Origin: Pediococcus acidilactici
GTDB lineage: Bacteria > Bacillota > Bacilli > Lactobacillales > Lactobacillaceae
Length of the DNA stretch: 64,000 nucleotides
Direction of reading: 5' to 3'
NCBI GenBank assembly: GCA_024970065.1
Contig: CP103908.1
Span: 310,001 to 374,000, forward strand
This document shows positions 34,392 to 44,042 of the stretch, in pieces. Within the stretch, counting starts at the first letter, position 1. Each line of letters begins with the position of its first letter. The notes beneath the pieces are model-generated. The model did no database searches, was not told the origin of the DNA, and saw nothing but the letters and a program-made list of their open reading frames with translations. Made by a program: the position numbers and the translations under genes.

Positions 34392-36434
34392 ATGTCAAAG
34401 GGAAAGAAAAGAATCGCTTTAGGAGGCTTTTTCCAAGAACTGGGGAAAACATTCATGCTGCCAGTTGCTTTAATGGCATTTATGGGGTTGTTATTGGGAC
34501 TTGGAAGCTCTTTTTCGAGTCCTACAACCATTGATGCGTTTCCATTTTTAGGAAATAGCATTCTCCAAGTGGTTTTTAAATATATGTCGGCAATCGGCGG
34601 TTTTGCTTTTAATAACTTAGCGGTAATGTTTGCGATGGCGATTCCACTGGGACTTGCCAAAAAGGAAAAGGGAGTTGCGGCATTTTCCGGGTTCGTTGGT
34701 TACATGGTAATGAATTTAGCAATTAATTTTTATTTAGGTTTAACCAACCAACTTGCTGACGCAGACGCAATGCAAAAGGCGGGGCAATCGCTGGTACTAG
34801 GTGTCCAAACCATCGAAATGGGCGTGCTGGGCGGAATTATAACCGGAATAATTGTGTATAACTTGAATAAAAAATATTGCACGATTCAATTGCCGGATAG
34901 TTTCGCTTTCTTTGGCGGGGCACGTTTCGTACCGATCATTACGTCGTTGGTGATGGCCGTCGTGGGGATCATTTTGCCAATTATCTGGCCGGTATTCGCC
35001 TTTTTAATTAACGGAGTAGGGGCCTTGATTCACGGTGCCGGACCGTTTGGCCCCATGTTGTTCTTCTCGGGTGAACGATTGCTGTTACCATTTGGACTAC
35101 ATCACATTCTCGTTGCCACCATCCGGTTTACCCAAGCAGGTGGCACCATGTTGATCGATGGTCACCAAGTTTCGGGGGCCCTCAACATTTTCTACTCGGA
35201 ATTACAAAATCATTTGCCAATTTCGCATAGTGCGACTCAATTTTTATCTCAAGGAAAGATGCCGACCTTTATGTTTGGTCTCCCTGGCGCAGCCTTAGCG
35301 ATGTACCATACTGCCAAACCTGAAAATCGGGCCAAAATTAAGGGGCTATTAATTTCCGGGTTCATTGCGACCTTTATTACTGGAATTACGGAACCAATTG
35401 AATTTTTGTTCCTCTTCATCAGTCCGTTCCTCTGGCTTTTCCACGTCTTTATGACTGGATTTGGAGCCTTAGTGGTTAGCTTGTTAGGGGTTAACATTGG
35501 TAATACTGACGGTGGAGTCCTCGACTTCTTGATTTTTGGGGTTATGCAAGGCACCCAAACTAAGTGGTACTTAATTCCAATTGTGGGGATCTTTTGGTTT
35601 TTGGCATACTATTTCACTTTCAAGAAATTTATCCTCTGGCGCGATTTAAAAACGCCGGGTCGGGAAGTTGCTACGGAACCAGAATATACGGATGCTGAAA
35701 TTCGGACGAGTGGTAACGCTGGTGGATACGACATTCCGGGAATTCTCAAAGCACTTGGTGGAAAAAGCAATATTGTCACCTTGGATAACTGCATCACCCG
35801 TTTGAGATTAATTGTTAAGGACGGCTCAATCATCAATGACGAGGAGCTTCAAAAATTAGGTGCCTTAGGAGTAGTTCATTTAGATGATACAAGTGTCCAG
35901 GTGATTATTGGAACTAAGGTTACTACCGTGCGCAACGGATTAGACGCCCTTTTAGAAGGGGCCGAACCCGAAGCTAAAAAGTTCCAAATTGGAGCGCCAT
36001 TAGCTGGAAAAGCGGTGCCATTAACGGAAGTTCCGGATGCGGTTTTTTCAACCGGCATGATTGGACAAGGTGCAGCAATCCAGCCTACTGACGGCCAAGT
36101 GGTTTCCCCAGTAGACGGAGTGGTCACGACGGTCTTTCCTACTAAACACGCAATTGGAATTAAAGCGACTAACGGAATGGAAATTTTAATCCATTTGGGA
36201 ATTGATACCGTCAAACTAGATGGAAAGCCATTTGAAACCAAGGTTGCCGTTGATGAACAGGTTAAGGCCGGTGATCTATTAGCTACGGCAGACTGGCAAA
36301 TGGTAGTGGATGCGGGGCTAGCTACCGTTACCCCAGTGGTGGTCACTAATTTTGCCGAGTATACCAACGTCGGGATGATTGCTCAGGGGATGGTAGCGAA
36401 AAATACGCCAATCATTGAGGTTGAAAGTGCCTAA
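34392..36434 (+). CDS. PTS EIICBA, glucose/maltose (MalX-like) type
   Basis: A 680-residue three-domain phosphotransferase permease. EIIC is about 1-420 with ten hydrophobic segments and the GITEPIEFLF motif near 331; EIIB has the phosphocysteine Cys467 in LDNCITRLRL; EIIA is about 550-680 with the active His601 in EILIHLGIDTV and His586 before it. It imports and phosphorylates a glucose-type sugar; the MalX-like group includes maltose or glucose permeases. The next gene is MalY/PatB-like and the preceding one RpiR, recalling the E. coli malI-malX-malY group. The true sugar is inferred. Confidence 0.88.
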   Translation: MSKGKKRIALGGFFQELGKTFMLPVALMAFMGLLLGLGSSFSSPTTIDAFPFLGNSILQVVFKYMSAIGGFAFNNLAVMFAMAIPLGLAKKEKGVAAFSGFVGYMVMNLAINFYLGLTNQLADADAMQKAGQSLVLGVQTIEMGVLGGIITGIIVYNLNKKYCTIQLPDSFAFFGGARFVPIITSLVMAVVGIILPIIWPVFAFLINGVGALIHGAGPFGPMLFFSGERLLLPFGLHHILVATIRFTQAGGTMLIDGHQVSGALNIFYSELQNHLPISHSATQFLSQGKMPTFMFGLPGAALAMYHTAKPENRAKIKGLLISGFIATFITGITEPIEFLFLFISPFLWLFHVFMTGFGALVVSLLGVNIGNTDGGVLDFLIFGVMQGTQTKWYLIPIVGIFWFLAYYFTFKKFILWRDLKTPGREVATEPEYTDAEIRTSGNAGGYDIPGILKALGGKSNIVTLDNCITRLRLIVKDGSIINDEELQKLGALGVVHLDDTSVQVIIGTKVTTVRNGLDALLEGAEPEAKKFQIGAPLAGKAVPLTEVPDAVFSTGMIGQGAAIQPTDGQVVSPVDGVVTTVFPTKHAIGIKATNGMEILIHLGIDTVKLDGKPFETKVAVDEQVKAGDLLATADWQMVVDAGLATVTPVVVTNFAEYTNVGMIAQGMVAKNTPIIEVESA

Positions 36435-36450
36435 GTTCTAAAAGCAGAGA

Positions 36451-37650
36451 TTGAAAAAGAAGGTCGTGGAAATTTTGATTAACTTTGATGAAGTAATTGA
36501 TCGAAAAGGTACTTATTGTACACAATGGGATTATGTACAAGATCGGTTTGGGAAGGCGGACTTATTGCCGTTTACCATTTCAGATACCGACTTTGCGGTG
36601 CCACCTAGCGTAAATGAGGCGATTCAAAAGAGGATTCAACACCCAATTTATGGTTACACCCGGTGGAACCACGCTGATTTTAAGCAAGCCACGCAGCATT
36701 GGTTTCAAAAGCGCTTTGGATTGCGGGTGAACGGCGAGTGGATTGTGTACAGTCCGTCGGTAATCTATTCAATTTCCCAACTATTACAAATAAAGTCAAA
36801 ACCAGGTGAGGGAGTGGTAATGCAAACTCCTGCCTACGATGCCTTTTTTAAGACTATTCGTGCTAACCAACGAAAATTAGTTGAGAATCCGTTGCGGTAT
36901 CAAAATGGGAAATACACGATTGATTTTGCGGATTTGGAAGAAAAGTTAGCCGATCCTAATAACCAGATTATGTTGCTTTGCTCGCCTCATAATCCCACTG
37001 GCCGGGTTTGGACCACGGCAGAACTACAAAAAATGGTTCAGCTATGCGAAAAGTACCACGTTTTTATCATCGCGGATGAAATTCACATGGACGTCGTACG
37101 AAAAAATGTGCGCCACCAAAATATTTTAAAGTACGTGGAGCAAAATGCTGCGCTACTCACTTCGGGGACTAAAACTTTTAACTTTCCAGGATTGATTTTT
37201 TCGTACTTGTTAATCCCTGACCCAGAGTTAAGAGCCCAGTTTAACTACGCTTTAAAAAACAAGGACGGTCTGTCCTCGTGCAGTATATTAGGAATGGAAG
37301 CTACGATGGCTGCGTACAAAAATGAATCAGGGTGGGTGGACGAGTTAAATGAGTACGTGGAAGCCAATCTGGAACTAGTTCGTACGTATTTAAAAAAGCA
37401 CCTCCCCCAAGTTAAACTGGTAGAATCGGAAGCAACGTATCTACTGTGGTTAGACGTGACCGACCTGCCAATTTCCATGGAAACTATCCAGAAGTATTGT
37501 GTAGAAGTAGGAAAGGTAGCCATCATGGGTGGCGGCATTTATGGCGGAAACGGTAAGCAATTCTTACGGCTTAACGTTGGATGTCCGAAAACTAAGGTTC
37601 AAGATGGTTTAGAACGGTTGCAACAAAGCATCACCGCAGCCCTCCAATAA
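36451..37650 (+). CDS. MalY/PatB-family PLP aminotransferase (C-S lyase)
   Basis: A fold-type I PLP enzyme of about 390-399 residues. It opens with FDEVIDRKGTYCTQWDYV, the family hallmark, and has the CSPHNPTGRVWT and ADEIHMD segments near residues 173 and 208 and the PLP lysine in TSGTKTFNFPG near 240. Members cleave cystathionine or other C-S bonds; E. coli MalY also represses maltose genes. The start is uncertain: TTG at 36451 or 36475; neither has a strong site. It follows the PTS gene by 16 bases. Confidence 0.87.
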   Translation: MKKKVVEILINFDEVIDRKGTYCTQWDYVQDRFGKADLLPFTISDTDFAVPPSVNEAIQKRIQHPIYGYTRWNHADFKQATQHWFQKRFGLRVNGEWIVYSPSVIYSISQLLQIKSKPGEGVVMQTPAYDAFFKTIRANQRKLVENPLRYQNGKYTIDFADLEEKLADPNNQIMLLCSPHNPTGRVWTTAELQKMVQLCEKYHVFIIADEIHMDVVRKNVRHQNILKYVEQNAALLTSGTKTFNFPGLIFSYLLIPDPELRAQFNYALKNKDGLSSCSILGMEATMAAYKNESGWVDELNEYVEANLELVRTYLKKHLPQVKLVESEATYLLWLDVTDLPISMETIQKYCVEVGKVAIMGGGIYGGNGKQFLRLNVGCPKTKVQDGLERLQQSITAALQ

Positions 37651-37704
37651 AAAAATAATCCCCCAAACTTGATGGCAACTGCTCACGGTTCGGGGGATTA
37701 TTTT
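37651..37704. terminator. Terminator between the MalY-like gene and ybaK
   Basis: Arms AAAAATAATCCCCC and GGGGGATTATTTT with Ts on both strands. It slightly overlaps the end of the YbaK gene on the other strand. Confidence 0.82.
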
Positions 37705-38206
37705 ATTCAGTAATGTCGCCAAAGGTTCCGTGAACTAAGTCAGCGAGGTCCGTAGCTTTTAATTGAACGGAACGCCCAATTTTACCCGAAGATACGATAA
37801 TGGTACCCTGAGTTTGGGCAATGTCCGAAATGTAAATTGGAAAGCCCTTGGTTTCGTAAATACCAATCGGGGTGTTGGCGCCGTGTTCGTACCCAGTCGT
37901 TGCCACCAGATTCTTTAACGGAATCATGCCGACCTTTTTATTTCCGGACAGCTTTGCTAATTTTTTATAGCTAAGGTGTTCGTCCACGGGGATTACCCCA
38001 ACCAGCGGGCCGGTTTGGCTGCCGGTTAAGGCGAGGGTTTTGTAAATAACGTGGTCATCGATTCCGATATGGTCAACGTTGAGTTGCTTGACGTCCCCAT
38101 CTTGGTACGTTGGAAAAACGAATTGTTGGTACTCAATTTTATGCTTATCTAAAATTTGCTCTACTAAGGTTTTGGAAAGTTTTCCCTTTTTCTTTTTCTT
38201 CGACAT
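37703..38206 (-). CDS. YbaK/EbsC-family aminoacyl-tRNA deacylase
   Basis: A 167-residue protein of the YbaK/ProX fold that removes cysteine wrongly attached to tRNA-Pro. It has YKTLALTGSQTGPLVGVIPVDEHLSYKKLAKL, with the conserved Lys, and GSPIGIY-like NTPIGIYETKGFPIYIS. It starts with a run of lysines (KKKKKGK), common in lactobacilli. The ATG at 38206 has a weak upstream site. It is probably transcribed alone. Confidence 0.88.
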   Translation of the reverse strand: MSKKKKKGKLSKTLVEQILDKHKIEYQQFVFPTYQDGDVKQLNVDHIGIDDHVIYKTLALTGSQTGPLVGVIPVDEHLSYKKLAKLSGNKKVGMIPLKNLVATTGYEHGANTPIGIYETKGFPIYISDIAQTQGTIIVSSGKIGRSVQLKATDLADLVHGTFGDITE

Positions 38207-38314
38207 AATCTATCACCCAGCAATGTATTTTAGCACATTGAGCGAATCCCTCACAAAATGAAAGTGGTAAGTTTGCTATAATGATATAGCAACTAATCTA
38301 CAGGAGATAATTTA

Positions 38315-39037
38315 ATGAAAGATCTGATTTACCGAAAAATCATCCATGATTTGAAAAAACGCATCTTTAATAATGAATTTCCGTCAATGCGTTTGCCAGA
38401 CGAACGCTCTCTAACGGCAAAATATAACGTTAGCCGTAGTTCCGTAAAGCGGGCGCTTAGTTCGATGGCGCAAGAGGGAATCGTGTTTAAAAAACGGGGA
38501 TCGGGAACCTTTATCAATCCGCTGTACTTAAAGAGCCAATCGTCGTTTAATTACGAAGGCTCCAACATCGGGATTACCGACAGTCTGAAATCCAACGGAA
38601 AAAAGCAGGGGATTAAGGTGCTAGATTTTTCCGTGATTCCAGCCACCAAAAGCATGAAGACCGATCTGTTCTTAAATGACGGGGATTTTGTCTATAAAAT
38701 TCGGCGCCTGCGCTTATTAGATGAGGAACCGATCATGATTGAAACGGGCTACATTCCCATTAAAATCGCGCCAGAATTATCCAAGGCCATTGTGGAAAAA
38801 TCAATTTTTAATTACTTGGAAGATGCGAAGGGGCAACAAGTAACCCGTTCATATATGTCGATTCAAGTAGCGCCCTCTAACCAAGAAGACCAAGAATTAC
38901 TAGGATTAACCGCTAACGAACCGGTCGGCATTATGTCCGGAATTTTTTTCATGGATGATGGGACCCCCTTTGAAATTTCAAATATGCGAATTCATTATCG
39001 GCATATGAATTACAGCACGTTTGTATCAGTAGATTAG
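38315..39037 (+). CDS. GntR/HutC-family transcriptional regulator
   Basis: A 240-residue regulator with a GntR winged helix in the first 70 residues (LPDERSLTAKYNVSRSSVKRALSSMAQEGIVFKKRGSGTF) and a UTRA effector domain from about 90 (YKIRRLRLLDEEPIMIETGYIP). UTRA domains bind small sugars or phosphosugars. It lies just before the phosphoketolase gene in the same direction, with a palindrome in the gap, so it may control that gene. AGGAG precedes the ATG. Confidence 0.88.
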   Translation: MKDLIYRKIIHDLKKRIFNNEFPSMRLPDERSLTAKYNVSRSSVKRALSSMAQEGIVFKKRGSGTFINPLYLKSQSSFNYEGSNIGITDSLKSNGKKQGIKVLDFSVIPATKSMKTDLFLNDGDFVYKIRRLRLLDEEPIMIETGYIPIKIAPELSKAIVEKSIFNYLEDAKGQQVTRSYMSIQVAPSNQEDQELLGLTANEPVGIMSGIFFMDDGTPFEISNMRIHYRHMNYSTFVSVD

Positions 39038-39166
39038 GTTTAATTTTTAAAAATAAATAACGGTAAATTACCATTTTTAACCGAGTATGCAGCACAAAGA
39101 AGGTTTTTAGAACCTCCATAATCGTTGTAACGGCGCTGTTTGTACGCGGCTATTTTTATTTTTTAA

Positions 39167-39224
39167 AAATTGGACCGTATCAATTTATAAAATGATTGAC
39201 CTTTTTCGAGAAAGCGGTTATACT
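39167..39224 (+). promoter_or_regulatory. Promoter and palindrome upstream of phosphoketolase
   Basis: TTGACC (39196-39201), 17 bases, TATACT (39219-39224) is a strong promoter. Just upstream AAATTG-N8-CAATTT (39167-39186) is a palindrome that may bind the GntR-family regulator. Confidence 0.7.
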
Positions 39225-39274
39225 TATCTCGTAAATTAATTAATCAGTTTTTCGCTCACGAAAGGAAGATTACG

Positions 39275-41638
39275 ATGACAGACTATTCATCTAAAGCTTA
39301 CTTTGACAAACTTGAAAAGTTTTGGCGCGCAGCTAACTACCTCTCAGTTGGTCAATTGTATTTAAAAGACAACCCATTATTGAAGCGTGACGTTAAGGCC
39401 TCCGACGTTAAGGTTCACCCAATCGGACACTGGGGAACGATTCCTGGTCAAAACTACATTTATGCTCACTTGAACCGGGTTATTAACAAGTACGGCGTTA
39501 ACATGTTCTATATTGAAGGACCAGGTCATGGTGGACAAGTAATGGTTTCTACTTCATACCTTGACGGTTCTTACACCGAAGCTTACCCAGCAATTACCCA
39601 AGATGAAGAAGGAATGAAGAAACTCTTCAAACAATTCTCTTGGCCAGGTGGGGTTGCTTCTCATGCCGCTCCTGTAACACCAGGTTCAATCCACGAAGGT
39701 GGCGAACTTGGTTACTCACTTTCTCACGGTGTGGGTGCTATCTTAGATAACCCAGACCAAATTGCTGCAGTAGTAATTGGTGATGGGGAAGCTGAAACTG
39801 GTCCTTTGGCAACATCATGGAACCACAACCGTTTCATCAACCCAATTACTGACGGTGCGGTATTGCCAATCTTGGACATCAACGGTTACAAGTTGAGTAA
39901 CCCAACCCTTACTTCCCGGATGACGGACGAAGAATTAGCTGAATTCTTCCACAGTCAACATTGGGACCCATACTTCGTTGAAGGCGACGATTCTGAAGCA
40001 ATGGATCCTAAGATGGCTGAAGTAATGGACAAGGCAATCGAAAAGATCCAAGAAATTCAAAAGAATGCTCGTGAAAACCATGACGAATCATTGCCATACT
40101 GGCCAGTAATCGTCTTCCGTTCACCAAAGGGCTGGACTGGTCCAAAGACTTGGGACGGTAAGGTTATCGAAGGTACTTTCCGTGCTCACCAAATTCCAAT
40201 TCCTGTTGACCAAAACAACATGGAACACGTTGATGCACTAGTTGACTGGATGAAGTCATACAAACCAGAAGAATTGTTTGACGAAGATGGTCACATCGAC
40301 CAAGACATCCTTGATTTCGTGCCAAAGGGTGACAAGCGGATGGCTGCTAACCCAATCACAAATGGTGGGGTTCACCCAACTGACTTGAACTTGCCTGACT
40401 TCCGTCAATACGCGGTTGATACAAGCAAGCGTGGTCTCAACATGAAACAAGATATGTTGGTATGGTCCGACTACTTGCGTGACGTGGTTACTAAGAATCC
40501 AAAGAACTTCAGAATGTTTGGTCCTGACGAAACGATGTCAAACCGTCTCTACGGCCTATTCGAAGTAACTAACCGTCAATGGATGGATTCAATCAAGAAG
40601 GACTGGGATGAAGCAGTTGCTCCAGAAGGTCGCATTCTTGATGCACAACTTTCCGAACACTCTGCAGAAGGTTGGCTTGAAGCATACACCTTAACTGGTC
40701 GTCACGGAATCTTCACTAGTTATGAAGCATTCCTTCGGGTAGTTGACTCAATGCTTACCCAACACTTCAAGTGGTTACGGAAAGCTTCTGAATTAGACTG
40801 GCGTCGTGATTACCCATCATTGAACATTGTTTCAACTTCAACAAGTTTCCAACAAGATCATAATGGTTACACTCACCAAGACCCAGGTATCTTAACTCAC
40901 TTAGCTGAAAAGAAACCAGAATTCATTCGCGAATACTTGCCAGCTGACGCAAACTCATTGCTTGCAATCAGCCCATTAGTAATGAACGATCGTGGTAAAG
41001 TTAACTTGATCATTGCATCTAAGCAACCACGTCCACAATTCTACTCAATGGCTGAAGCAGAAATGCTTGCTAACAACGGTTTGGGAATCATCGACTGGGC
41101 AAGCACCACGAATGGTGAAGAACCAGACGTAGTTATCGCTGCTGCTGGTACTGAACCAAACATGGAAAGCTTGGCTGCAATTAACATCTTGCACGACCGC
41201 TTCCCAGAATTGAAGATTCGCTTTATCAACGTTATTGACTTATTGAAGTTACAAAGTCCAAAGGTTAACCCTAACGGCTTGAGCGATGAAGAATTCGACC
41301 GCTACTTCACTAAGGACAAACCAGTAATCTTCGCCTTCCATGGTTTCGAAGACTTGATTCGTTCAATCTTCTTTGACCGTCACAACCATAACTTACACGT
41401 TCATGGTTACCGTGAAGAAGGGGACATTACTACTCCATTTGACATGCGGGTGCTTAACGAACTTGACCGCTTCCACTTGGCTCAAGACGTTATCAACTCA
41501 ATTCCAGAATTTAACGAAAAGGGTGCAGACTTTGCCCAAGAAATGGACAATATCCTTGCTCGCCATCACGAATACATTCGTGACCATGGTGACGACCTTC
41601 CAGAAGTTAAAGACTGGGTATGGAAAGACGTTAAATAA
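39275..41638 (+). CDS. xfp: Xylulose-5-phosphate/fructose-6-phosphate phosphoketolase
   Basis: A 787-residue thiamine-diphosphate enzyme that splits xylulose-5-phosphate (or fructose-6-phosphate) with phosphate into acetyl phosphate and a triose (or erythrose) phosphate: the key step of heterolactic fermentation. It has [45 protein letters not shown] and the TPP-binding [20 protein letters not shown]. The C-terminal half has [17 protein letters not shown]. Codon use is very biased (CCA, GAA, CAA, GGT), as expected of a highly expressed gene. GAAAGGAAG precedes the ATG. Acetyl phosphate is used by AckA and Pta elsewhere in the window. Confidence 0.97.
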   Translation: MTDYSSKAYFDKLEKFWRAANYLSVGQLYLKDNPLLKRDVKASDVKVHPIGHWGTIPGQNYIYAHLNRVINKYGVNMFYIEGPGHGGQVMVSTSYLDGSYTEAYPAITQDEEGMKKLFKQFSWPGGVASHAAPVTPGSIHEGGELGYSLSHGVGAILDNPDQIAAVVIGDGEAETGPLATSWNHNRFINPITDGAVLPILDINGYKLSNPTLTSRMTDEELAEFFHSQHWDPYFVEGDDSEAMDPKMAEVMDKAIEKIQEIQKNARENHDESLPYWPVIVFRSPKGWTGPKTWDGKVIEGTFRAHQIPIPVDQNNMEHVDALVDWMKSYKPEELFDEDGHIDQDILDFVPKGDKRMAANPITNGGVHPTDLNLPDFRQYAVDTSKRGLNMKQDMLVWSDYLRDVVTKNPKNFRMFGPDETMSNRLYGLFEVTNRQWMDSIKKDWDEAVAPEGRILDAQLSEHSAEGWLEAYTLTGRHGIFTSYEAFLRVVDSMLTQHFKWLRKASELDWRRDYPSLNIVSTSTSFQQDHNGYTHQDPGILTHLAEKKPEFIREYLPADANSLLAISPLVMNDRGKVNLIIASKQPRPQFYSMAEAEMLANNGLGIIDWASTTNGEEPDVVIAAAGTEPNMESLAAINILHDRFPELKIRFINVIDLLKLQSPKVNPNGLSDEEFDRYFTKDKPVIFAFHGFEDLIRSIFFDRHNHNLHVHGYREEGDITTPFDMRVLNELDRFHLAQDVINSIPEFNEKGADFAQEMDNILARHHEYIRDHGDDLPEVKDWVWKDVK

Positions 41639-41659
41639 TTAAAGCTTAAAGATTAAACA

Positions 41660-41710
41660 AAAAAAGCTGAAAGCAAAAGCCCATACGGGGCGGCTGCTTT
41701 CAGCTTTTTT
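41660..41710. terminator. Terminator of phosphoketolase
   Basis: Perfect arms AAAAAAGCTGAAAGCA and TGCTTTCAGCTTTTTT around a loop with its own GCC/GGC pairs. Confidence 0.9.
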
Positions 41711-41756
41711 GTTGTGGTAAGGGTAAATAACTATCGTAAACGAAGACTTAGGGTAG

Positions 41757-42350
41757 TTAATCCACGTGTAAATCTACAGAGTTAAATAATTGTGCAATCT
41801 GTTCAGGAGTGGTTCGCTTCATGGAAAGCGGTGGAAGCTGGTCTTTATCAAACCATTGCATCGCGACCGTTTCACTATTCTTAACGAATTCACCGCTTCC
41901 CACCGTACAAGCGAAAATAAATTTATAATACTGAAAAGTTTGCGGGACGTCTTTTCTTAGGGAGGTGTCATAGACAGCGCGCAGGGTAGCCGTGTTTACG
42001 GTCAGCCCGGTTTCTTCGTGCACTTCTTTAATGACGTTTTCTTTTAGGGACCAGCCAATTTCTGCAAAACCACCGGGGAGGGCCCATTCACCGTGTGAGT
42101 TTTCCACAAGCAACACCCGATTTTTTTGGCGAATAAAGGCTCGCACGTCTACTTTGGGAGTTGGATATCCCGCCTCATCCTTAAAGAGTTCCGCCACGGT
42201 GGTTACTTGCTCATTTCCAAGCTCACCCAAACGTTGCAAAGCAAGTTGACGGAGATCTTGATAGCGTTCGATATCAAAGCGGTCACTTGCGTAAGCTAAT
42301 CCAGCTTCGCTAATTGCTAATATTCGACGAATGAAAAAAAGTTCTTCCAA
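41757..42350 (-). CDS. Nudix hydrolase with an N-terminal Nudix-associated domain
   Basis: About 197 residues. The N-terminal 60 residues (RILAISEAGLAYASDRFDIERY) match the domain found before some Gram-positive Nudix hydrolases. The Nudix box near residue 110 reads GGFAEIGWSLKENVIKEVHE, then ETGL: the first Glu is replaced by Trp and the Arg before the catalytic Glu by Lys, while the EVHEE core is kept. Members hydrolyse ADP-ribose or similar. The start is probably TTG at 42350, eight bases after AAAGGTGG; GTG at 42362 overlaps that site. Confidence 0.83.
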   Translation of the reverse strand: MEELFFIRRILAISEAGLAYASDRFDIERYQDLRQLALQRLGELGNEQVTTVAELFKDEAGYPTPKVDVRAFIRQKNRVLLVENSHGEWALPGGFAEIGWSLKENVIKEVHEETGLTVNTATLRAVYDTSLRKDVPQTFQYYKFIFACTVGSGEFVKNSETVAMQWFDKDQLPPLSMKRTTPEQIAQLFNSVDLHVD

Positions 42351-42375
42351 AATAAATGCCACCTTTACTTACAAA

Positions 42376-43290
42376 TTAATCTCCAGCATCAAAGGTTGGA
42401 GCAGTCAATGAAATTCCAAAGTAATCGGGTACCGGTGCAGTTACCGTTTGCCAGCTTTGGCTAAAGGGTAAGGGGAATTTGACTTGCCAAGAGTGCAACC
42501 GCATGGGGGCTTTGTCAGCAAGTGAATTGTACAAGGGGTCTCCCACGATGGGATGCCCTAAGGCTGCAAGGTGAACCCGAATTTGGTGGGTGCGTCCGGT
42601 TGCTAACTGAACGCGTAGTAGTGTCCGCTCGCTAAATTTGCGAATTACTTGGTAATGGGTGACGGCGGGTTGGGCGTTAGGACCGTTAACCTGGCGTTTG
42701 CGTTGGTCATCCGGGTCCAATCCAATGGGCAGCGTGATGGTTCCCGTGTCATTTGTTAAGTGGCCTTCCACCACGCAAAGGTAGGTTCGCTGAATCAATT
42801 TTTGACTAATTTGGCGGCTAAGCACCGGGACAACAACCGGATTTTTGGCTACCAAAAGGGCGCCACTGGTCCATTGATCTAAACGATGAACGTTATATGC
42901 GTTGGCATCTTTCTTGGCAAAGTACGCCTGTAAAAAGTTGATCATGCTTCCCAACTCGTGTGGTTGGTTAGCGTGAGTTTTAATCCCCGCGGGTTTATTA
43001 ACTACAAGAAGGTCGTCATTTTCAAATAAAACCTCAGGACTTTGGGAAGGGTCCGGGTCAAATGGCGGAAGCGGGGTAGAAAAGTCGCTTTCTTTGAACG
43101 ATAGCGAAATCAAATCTCCTTCATGGACAATGGTGCTGACCGGTTGGTATTGCTGATTCACCAAAACCCGCCGTTCGGTTCGCAAAAAATGAACCACCTT
43201 ACGAGAAAGCCACCAAGTTTTTTGGAGTAGCTCTCGTAAGGTTTCGGCGGAATAAGATTGGTCGAGTTTAATGTGGTAAGTCCAGATCAT
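42376..43290 (-). CDS. RluA-family pseudouridine synthase
   Basis: A 304-residue RNA pseudouridine synthase. An S4-like segment at the start (VVHFLRTERRVLVNQQ) is followed by the catalytic domain with HRLDQWTSGALLVAKN near residue 138; the Asp in it is the nucleophile. RTHQIRVHLAALGHPIVGDPLY near 235 is the second family motif. ATG 43290 is six bases after AGGAG; GTG 43296 is less likely. The target base, in rRNA or tRNA, is not known. Confidence 0.9.
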   Translation of the reverse strand: MIWTYHIKLDQSYSAETLRELLQKTWWLSRKVVHFLRTERRVLVNQQYQPVSTIVHEGDLISLSFKESDFSTPLPPFDPDPSQSPEVLFENDDLLVVNKPAGIKTHANQPHELGSMINFLQAYFAKKDANAYNVHRLDQWTSGALLVAKNPVVVPVLSRQISQKLIQRTYLCVVEGHLTNDTGTITLPIGLDPDDQRKRQVNGPNAQPAVTHYQVIRKFSERTLLRVQLATGRTHQIRVHLAALGHPIVGDPLYNSLADKAPMRLHSWQVKFPLPFSQSWQTVTAPVPDYFGISLTAPTFDAGD

Positions 43291-43310
43291 AAGCACTCCT
43301 TTTTGCCATA

Positions 43311-43345
43311 AAAAAACGATCCATAAAATTATGGACCGCTTTTTT
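43311..43345 (-). terminator. Terminator of the universal stress protein gene
   Basis: On the minus strand AAAAAAGCGGTCCATAA pairs with TTATGGATCGTTTTTT, G-U included, followed by T-run. Confidence 0.8.
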
Positions 43346-43356
43346 TACATACTTAA

Positions 43357-43818
43357 TTATTTTTTGGCCTTCTTTTCGGGTTTAACTACTAGCACGTCGC
43401 ACACGGCGTTCCGACTTACGTAAGTAGCAACTGAACCAACCATTAAACGTTCTAAAGCATTTAGACCAGTAGAACCAATCATAATTAATTCGTTTTTGTG
43501 ATCCTTTGGAAATTCACGAGCAATTACCGGCTTAGGATTACCAAAGCGGATATGAATGCTAACGTCGGTAACCCCAGCATCTTCAGCTCTTTTCTTTAGT
43601 TCTTCTAAGCGATGTTGGACGTCTTCAGAAAGCTTGTAGATTACATCTCCACTAACCGCTCCACCATACGTGTCACTAAATTGGTTAACTTCTAAGACAT
43701 TTAGGATATCTAGATGAGTGTTATTCCGTTTAGCAACCTCAATTGCCCGGTCAACGACAACCTCAGTCATTTTTGAACCGTCAACAGGCGCCAAGATATT
43801 TTTGTATTGTTGTAGCAT
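43357..43818 (-). CDS. Universal stress protein, UspA family
   Basis: A 153-residue single-domain Usp. It starts NILAPVDGSKMTEVVVDRAI and ends with the nucleotide-binding pattern ELIMIGSTGLNALERLMVGSVATYVSRNA, the GxxGxxxxxxxxGS motif of ATP-binding members. The C-terminal tail is lysine-rich. The ATG at 43818 is used; a TTG 15 bases upstream is possible. It probably helps survival in acid or starvation stress. Confidence 0.9.
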   Translation of the reverse strand: MLQQYKNILAPVDGSKMTEVVVDRAIEVAKRNNTHLDILNVLEVNQFSDTYGGAVSGDVIYKLSEDVQHRLEELKKRAEDAGVTDVSIHIRFGNPKPVIAREFPKDHKNELIMIGSTGLNALERLMVGSVATYVSRNAVCDVLVVKPEKKAKK

Positions 43819-43937
43819 GTTCCCACCATCCAATCATCATTTCTTATACTAATAATATCATTTTCGCAATCAATTGTAAGCCTTTTTACCTTTAAATTCT
43901 GGATATTTTCGCTTTAGCGAAGGCCAAAAAATAAAAA

Positions 43938-43953
43938 ATGAAATCGTTTTATT
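43938..43953 (+). promoter_or_regulatory. cre-like site before the fructokinase gene
   Basis: ATGAAATCGTTTTATT, one base different from the site before the PTS gene. It matches cre except one position. The leader between here and the gene also contains a hairpin ACGGGG/CCCCGT at about 43995-44014. Confidence 0.5.
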
Positions 43954-44042
43954 ATAACGCCCGAAACAGTGGTATATTGGTATGGTAAACGGGTAACGGG
44001 GCGAATTAACCCCGTACTAATCTGAATTAGGGGAGATACATA

